64,000 nt of DNA, taken from NCBI RefSeq assembly GCF_900177765.1, contig NZ_FXWI01000005.1:124001-188000 (forward strand), read 5' to 3'. The DNA is from Agreia sp. VKM Ac-1783 (GTDB taxonomy: Bacteria; Actinomycetota; Actinomycetes; Actinomycetales; Microbacteriaceae). The translations under genes were made by a program, and so were the position numbers. The notes beneath the pieces are model-generated. The model saw only the letters and a program-made list of their open reading frames with translations. It was not told where the DNA came from and did no database searches. Each line of letters opens with the position of its first letter. Position 1 is the first letter of the stretch. Below are positions 61,826 to 64,000 of the stretch, one piece after another.

Positions 61826-62827
61826 TCAGTTCGCGGCTGCGGTGTAGCGTTCGGCCAGTTCGCCGAACGCCGTCGCCAGCTGCGGGGGTTCGACGACCTC
61901 TATCGATGCATCGAACCGTCCGAGCGAGGCGGCCAGCGCTCTCCACGACCACGACCCGGCGGTCAGGCTGCAGCTGTCGCCGCCGACGTCCTCGACGACT
62001 CCATCGCCAGCGAACGGCAGCACGTCGCGCGCGGGCAGGCCGAGAATCACGGTGCCTCGGCACGGCCACGAATTGGCGCTCGCGGAACCTTTGAATCGCG
62101 CCGAGACGAACGTGCGCGCATCGCCGCCCGGCACCTCGCGCCGAACGAAGCGCGGCCCGGTCGGCGTGCGTGGTCGGATGCGATCGGCTCGGAAGACCCG
62201 CCAGTCCGCCCTGTCGAGATCCCAGGCCAACAGGTACCAGCGCCCGCTCGCGGTGATGAGGTGGTGCGGTTCGACGCGACGGGGTGGTTGAGGGGCCGCG
62301 GCCGCGGCGTCGCCGCCGTCTACTCGGCTCGAGTCCGATCCACTGCTCTCGTAGTCGAAGCGCAGCACCTCGCGCCCCCGCACCGCCGCCGAGAGGGCGA
62401 TCAGCGCATCCGGTGTCACCGAGACCTTCGCCGATTGGCCCGCCGCCGCTATCGCCTCGAACTCGAGCGCGTCGAGCCTGTGCCGCAACCGCGACGGCAT
62501 GACCTGCCGAACCGTCGTCAGCGCGCGCAGGGCTGCCTCCTCGACCGCGACACCGCTCACGGCCGCCGCCTTCAGCGCCACGGCCAGCGCGACGACCTGC
62601 TCGTCGTCGAACAGTAGCGGCGGCAACTCGCTGCCCGCGTCGAGGCGGTATCCGCCATCCGGCCCCATCGTGGCCTGGATGCTGTAGCCCATCTCGCGCA
62701 AGCGATCGACGTCACGGCGCACCGTGCGGTGACTGATGTCGAGTCGCTCTGCGAGCAGGGCTCCCGGCCAGTCGCGCCGGGTCTGCAGCAGAGACAGCAA
62801 CGTGAGGAGTCGCGAGGTCGAGGCCAT
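61826..62827 (-). CDS. YafY-type WYL-domain regulator
   Basis: A 333-residue regulator: DeoR-like HTH (SRLLTLLSLLQTRRDWPGAL and ISHRTVRRDVDRLREMGY, residues 4-48), a WYL domain with RWYLLAWDLDRADWRVFRAD (about 206-225), and a WCX extension. It is divergent from the VOC gene at 62931 and probably controls it. WYL domains bind ligands such as nucleic acids or nucleotides. Confidence 0.92.
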   Translation of the reverse strand: MASTSRLLTLLSLLQTRRDWPGALLAERLDISHRTVRRDVDRLREMGYSIQATMGPDGGYRLDAGSELPPLLFDDEQVVALAVALKAAAVSGVAVEEAALRALTTVRQVMPSRLRHRLDALEFEAIAAAGQSAKVSVTPDALIALSAAVRGREVLRFDYESSGSDSSRVDGGDAAAAAPQPPRRVEPHHLITASGRWYLLAWDLDRADWRVFRADRIRPRTPTGPRFVRREVPGGDARTFVSARFKGSASANSWPCRGTVILGLPARDVLPFAGDGVVEDVGGDSCSLTAGSWSWRALAASLGRFDASIEVVEPPQLATAFGELAERYTAAAN

Positions 62828-62834
62828 GTTCCGA

Positions 62835-62853
62835 TCCTAGATCCGGTCTAGGA
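62835..62853. promoter_or_regulatory. Probable WYL-regulator operator
   Basis: TCCTAG-ATCCGGT-CTAGGA is a perfect 6-base inverted repeat with a 7-base centre, 8 bases from the regulator start and 78 bases from the VOC start. Its place in the divergent gap suggests it is the regulator's binding site. Confidence 0.55.
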
Positions 62854-62930
62854 CAAGAACTGGCCTATACCGCTGCGACAGTGGATGTCGTCGGGCAACC
62901 GCGCCGGCACCCTCACCGTCAGGAGCAGTC

Positions 62931-63443
62931 ATGAGCATCACCACCACAACCCACCTCAACTTCGCCGGCCAGGCGCGCGAGGCGCTCGAGTTCTACCACT
63001 CGGTCTTCGGTGGCAGCATCACGATCGCCAGCTACAGCGACTTCGGCATGCCCGCCGAGGCTCCGGGAGCTCAGAACGTGGTCTTCGGCCAGGTCGAGAG
63101 CGAGGCCGGCTTCCGGGTCATGGCCTACGACATCCCGGGGCAGGCGGGCGATGCTCCGGATGCCGCTGGCGCGGCCACCGCTGACATCGCGGCCGGTGCG
63201 GGCACTCGTCGCGCCGGCACTCACCGCGAGAACGGCATGACCATCACTGATCAGTCGTTCTTCGTGTCGGTGCGCGGCGAGACTCTCGCCGAAGTCGAGG
63301 GCTATTGGAGCGCGCTGTCGGTCGGCGCATCCATCGTCGAGCCGCTGGCAGCATCCGCCTGGAGCCCGGGCTTCGGCATGCTCACCGACAGCTTCGGTGT
63401 GACCTGGATCCTCGACGTGGCGGCGGCCTATCCGGCTGAGTAG
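62931..63443 (+). CDS. VOC family protein, PhnB-like
   Basis: A 170-residue PhnB/YdcJ-like vicinal-oxygen-chelate protein: THLNFAGQAREALEFYHSVF (about 7-26), with GGSITIASYSDFGMP and the terminal DSFGVTWILDV. It carries an Ala-rich insert (about 80-105) not usual in the family. ATG 62931 with AGGAG 8 bases upstream. Confidence 0.88.
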   Translation: MSITTTTHLNFAGQAREALEFYHSVFGGSITIASYSDFGMPAEAPGAQNVVFGQVESEAGFRVMAYDIPGQAGDAPDAAGAATADIAAGAGTRRAGTHRENGMTITDQSFFVSVRGETLAEVEGYWSALSVGASIVEPLAASAWSPGFGMLTDSFGVTWILDVAAAYPAE

Positions 63444-63459
63444 TCGTAGCTGAAGCGCG

Positions 63460-63519
63460 GTGAGATGTCGCAGATGGCCGGCTGCGCTCGAGTCGCGCGC
63501 GCCATCTGCGACATGTCAC
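63460..63519. terminator. Long-stem hairpin between convergent genes
   Basis: Arms at 63460-63478 and 63501-63519 pair at 18 of 19 positions (GATGTCGCAGATGGC with GCCATCTGCGACATG) around a 22-base loop. It spans the LtrA stop codon and starts 17 bases after the VOC stop, so it can serve as a bidirectional terminator. Confidence 0.7.
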
Positions 63520-64000
63520 CTGTTCGTGCGGATGCGTCGCGCATTGATGGCGATGCACGCGAGCACGAGGGCGATGATCCCGGCCGCTGCTGCGACGAGT
63601 GCTTCGGAGTCGAGGTGTGTCGAGAGGGGCAGCAGAATCCAGGGCAAGACGATGCCTGCCGGACCCCAGGCCACGATCTCTCCCCACGGAGCGCGGTAGC
63701 GCAGCGATTCAGCAGCGCTCGCCACGAAGAACAGGCTGATTCCGGCGCTGAGGGAGACCGCGGCGCCCGGAGCCAGGTGGTGTCCGGCTTCGGCGACCGC
63801 TGTGCCCAGCGCCGACGCGAACAGCGTGATGCCTGCCACCAACAGGAACGGCAGGTACATCACCGTGTCGCGCAGTCCGCCGACGTTCCCGCGCAATTGC
63901 AGTCTCTTCAACCCGCTCTCGACAGATGAGGTGGCGTAGGTGAAGTAGAACCAGGCGAGCATCGAGACGGCCGCGAACCCCAGGAGGGCGGCGAGGCCCG
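63516..64000 (-). CDS. Low temperature requirement protein A-like (partial)
   Basis: The C-terminal part of a polytopic membrane protein; the gene continues beyond the window. Landmarks are MLAWFYFTYATSS, then LRDTVMYLPFLLVAGIT and AAESLRYR. The helix pattern fits the LtrA family (low temperature requirement A), of uncertain function. About four to five helices are visible. Confidence 0.8.
   Translation of the reverse strand, partial: GLAALLGFAAVSMLAWFYFTYATSSVESGLKRLQLRGNVGGLRDTVMYLPFLLVAGITLFASALGTAVAEAGHHLAPGAAVSLSAGISLFFVASAAESLRYRAPWGEIVAWGPAGIVLPWILLPLSTHLDSEALVAAAAGIIALVLACIAINARRIRTNR

Noticed and set aside
61193-62617. A 474-codon plus-strand ORF
   Set aside because: Arg-rich shadow of the oxidoreductase and WYL genes, typical of high-GC DNA.

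Overview
The window is high-GC DNA (roughly two-thirds G+C by eye). It has GTG and TTG starts, many short intergenic gaps, several apparently leaderless genes, and regulator and enzyme families typical of Actinobacteria. The small DUF7882-type protein, the 'biopolymer transporter Tol'-like small protein, and a BIME-like repeat built from a 'CTGGTCGAGTAG ... GTATCGAGACC' core all point to Microbacteriaceae. No rRNA, tRNA or CRISPR array was seen.

Layout. 0-3.8 kb: MacB-type ABC exporter plus a sensor kinase. 3.8-7.2 kb: two TetR regulators with an NAD(P)-binding protein and a DHA2-like MFS exporter, each with recognisable operators. 7.2-13.7 kb: small accessory genes (Imm-5-like putative immunity protein, SRPBCC, DUF2256/DUF3253, frameshifted DUF2277, ankyrin protein, lipoprotein, alpha/beta hydrolase divergent from a MarR regulator). 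13.9-24.6 kb: a visibly more A+T-rich accessory island. It carries a three-gene minus-strand cassette (OLD-family ATPase/TOPRIM nuclease, DUF2130 coiled-coil protein with a PD-(D/E)XK-like core, KTSC protein), the stump of a sensor kinase followed by its intact response regulator, a DUF4393/Abi-alpha-like protein, and a 1308-residue protein with an N-terminal Mrr-like nuclease and a NACHT ATPase. This is the best candidate for anti-phage or other conflict systems.

24.8-29.6 kb: hisC-like aminotransferase and a branched-chain 2-oxoacid dehydrogenase operon (E1 alpha, E1 beta, E2). 29.6-34.3 kb: repeat clusters, a 2Fe-2S ferredoxin, two membrane proteins flanking a MerR-type operator with a MerR regulator, and long-stem hairpins. 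34.3-46.6 kb: GNAT, small acidic proteins, EAL-DICT protein, TipA-like MerR regulator, hydrolase, DUF4259, CopD-CtaG membrane protein, cupin, secreted triple-repeat protein, amidoligase, NarL-type two-component pair. 46.6-57.6 kb: GntR/membrane operon, GNAT, GyrI-like protein, a SmtB-type regulator with a His-rich metal-binding protein, MarR/SRPBCC, serine protease, CmtR-like regulator with a CDF exporter, aldo/keto reductase, MerR/SDR pairs. 57.6-64 kb: DUF808, an SDR relic, a CPBP protease, VOC proteins, a TrxB-like oxidoreductase, a WYL regulator and a partial LtrA.

Three themes recur. First, one-component regulators sit next to their targets with readable palindromic operators (TetR, MarR, MerR with 19-bp-spaced promoters, ArsR, WYL). 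Second, metal homeostasis modules occur (SmtB-like plus His-rich protein; CmtR-like plus CDF; CopD-CtaG). Third, several intergenic gaps contain long inverted repeats whose arms differ from locus to locus.
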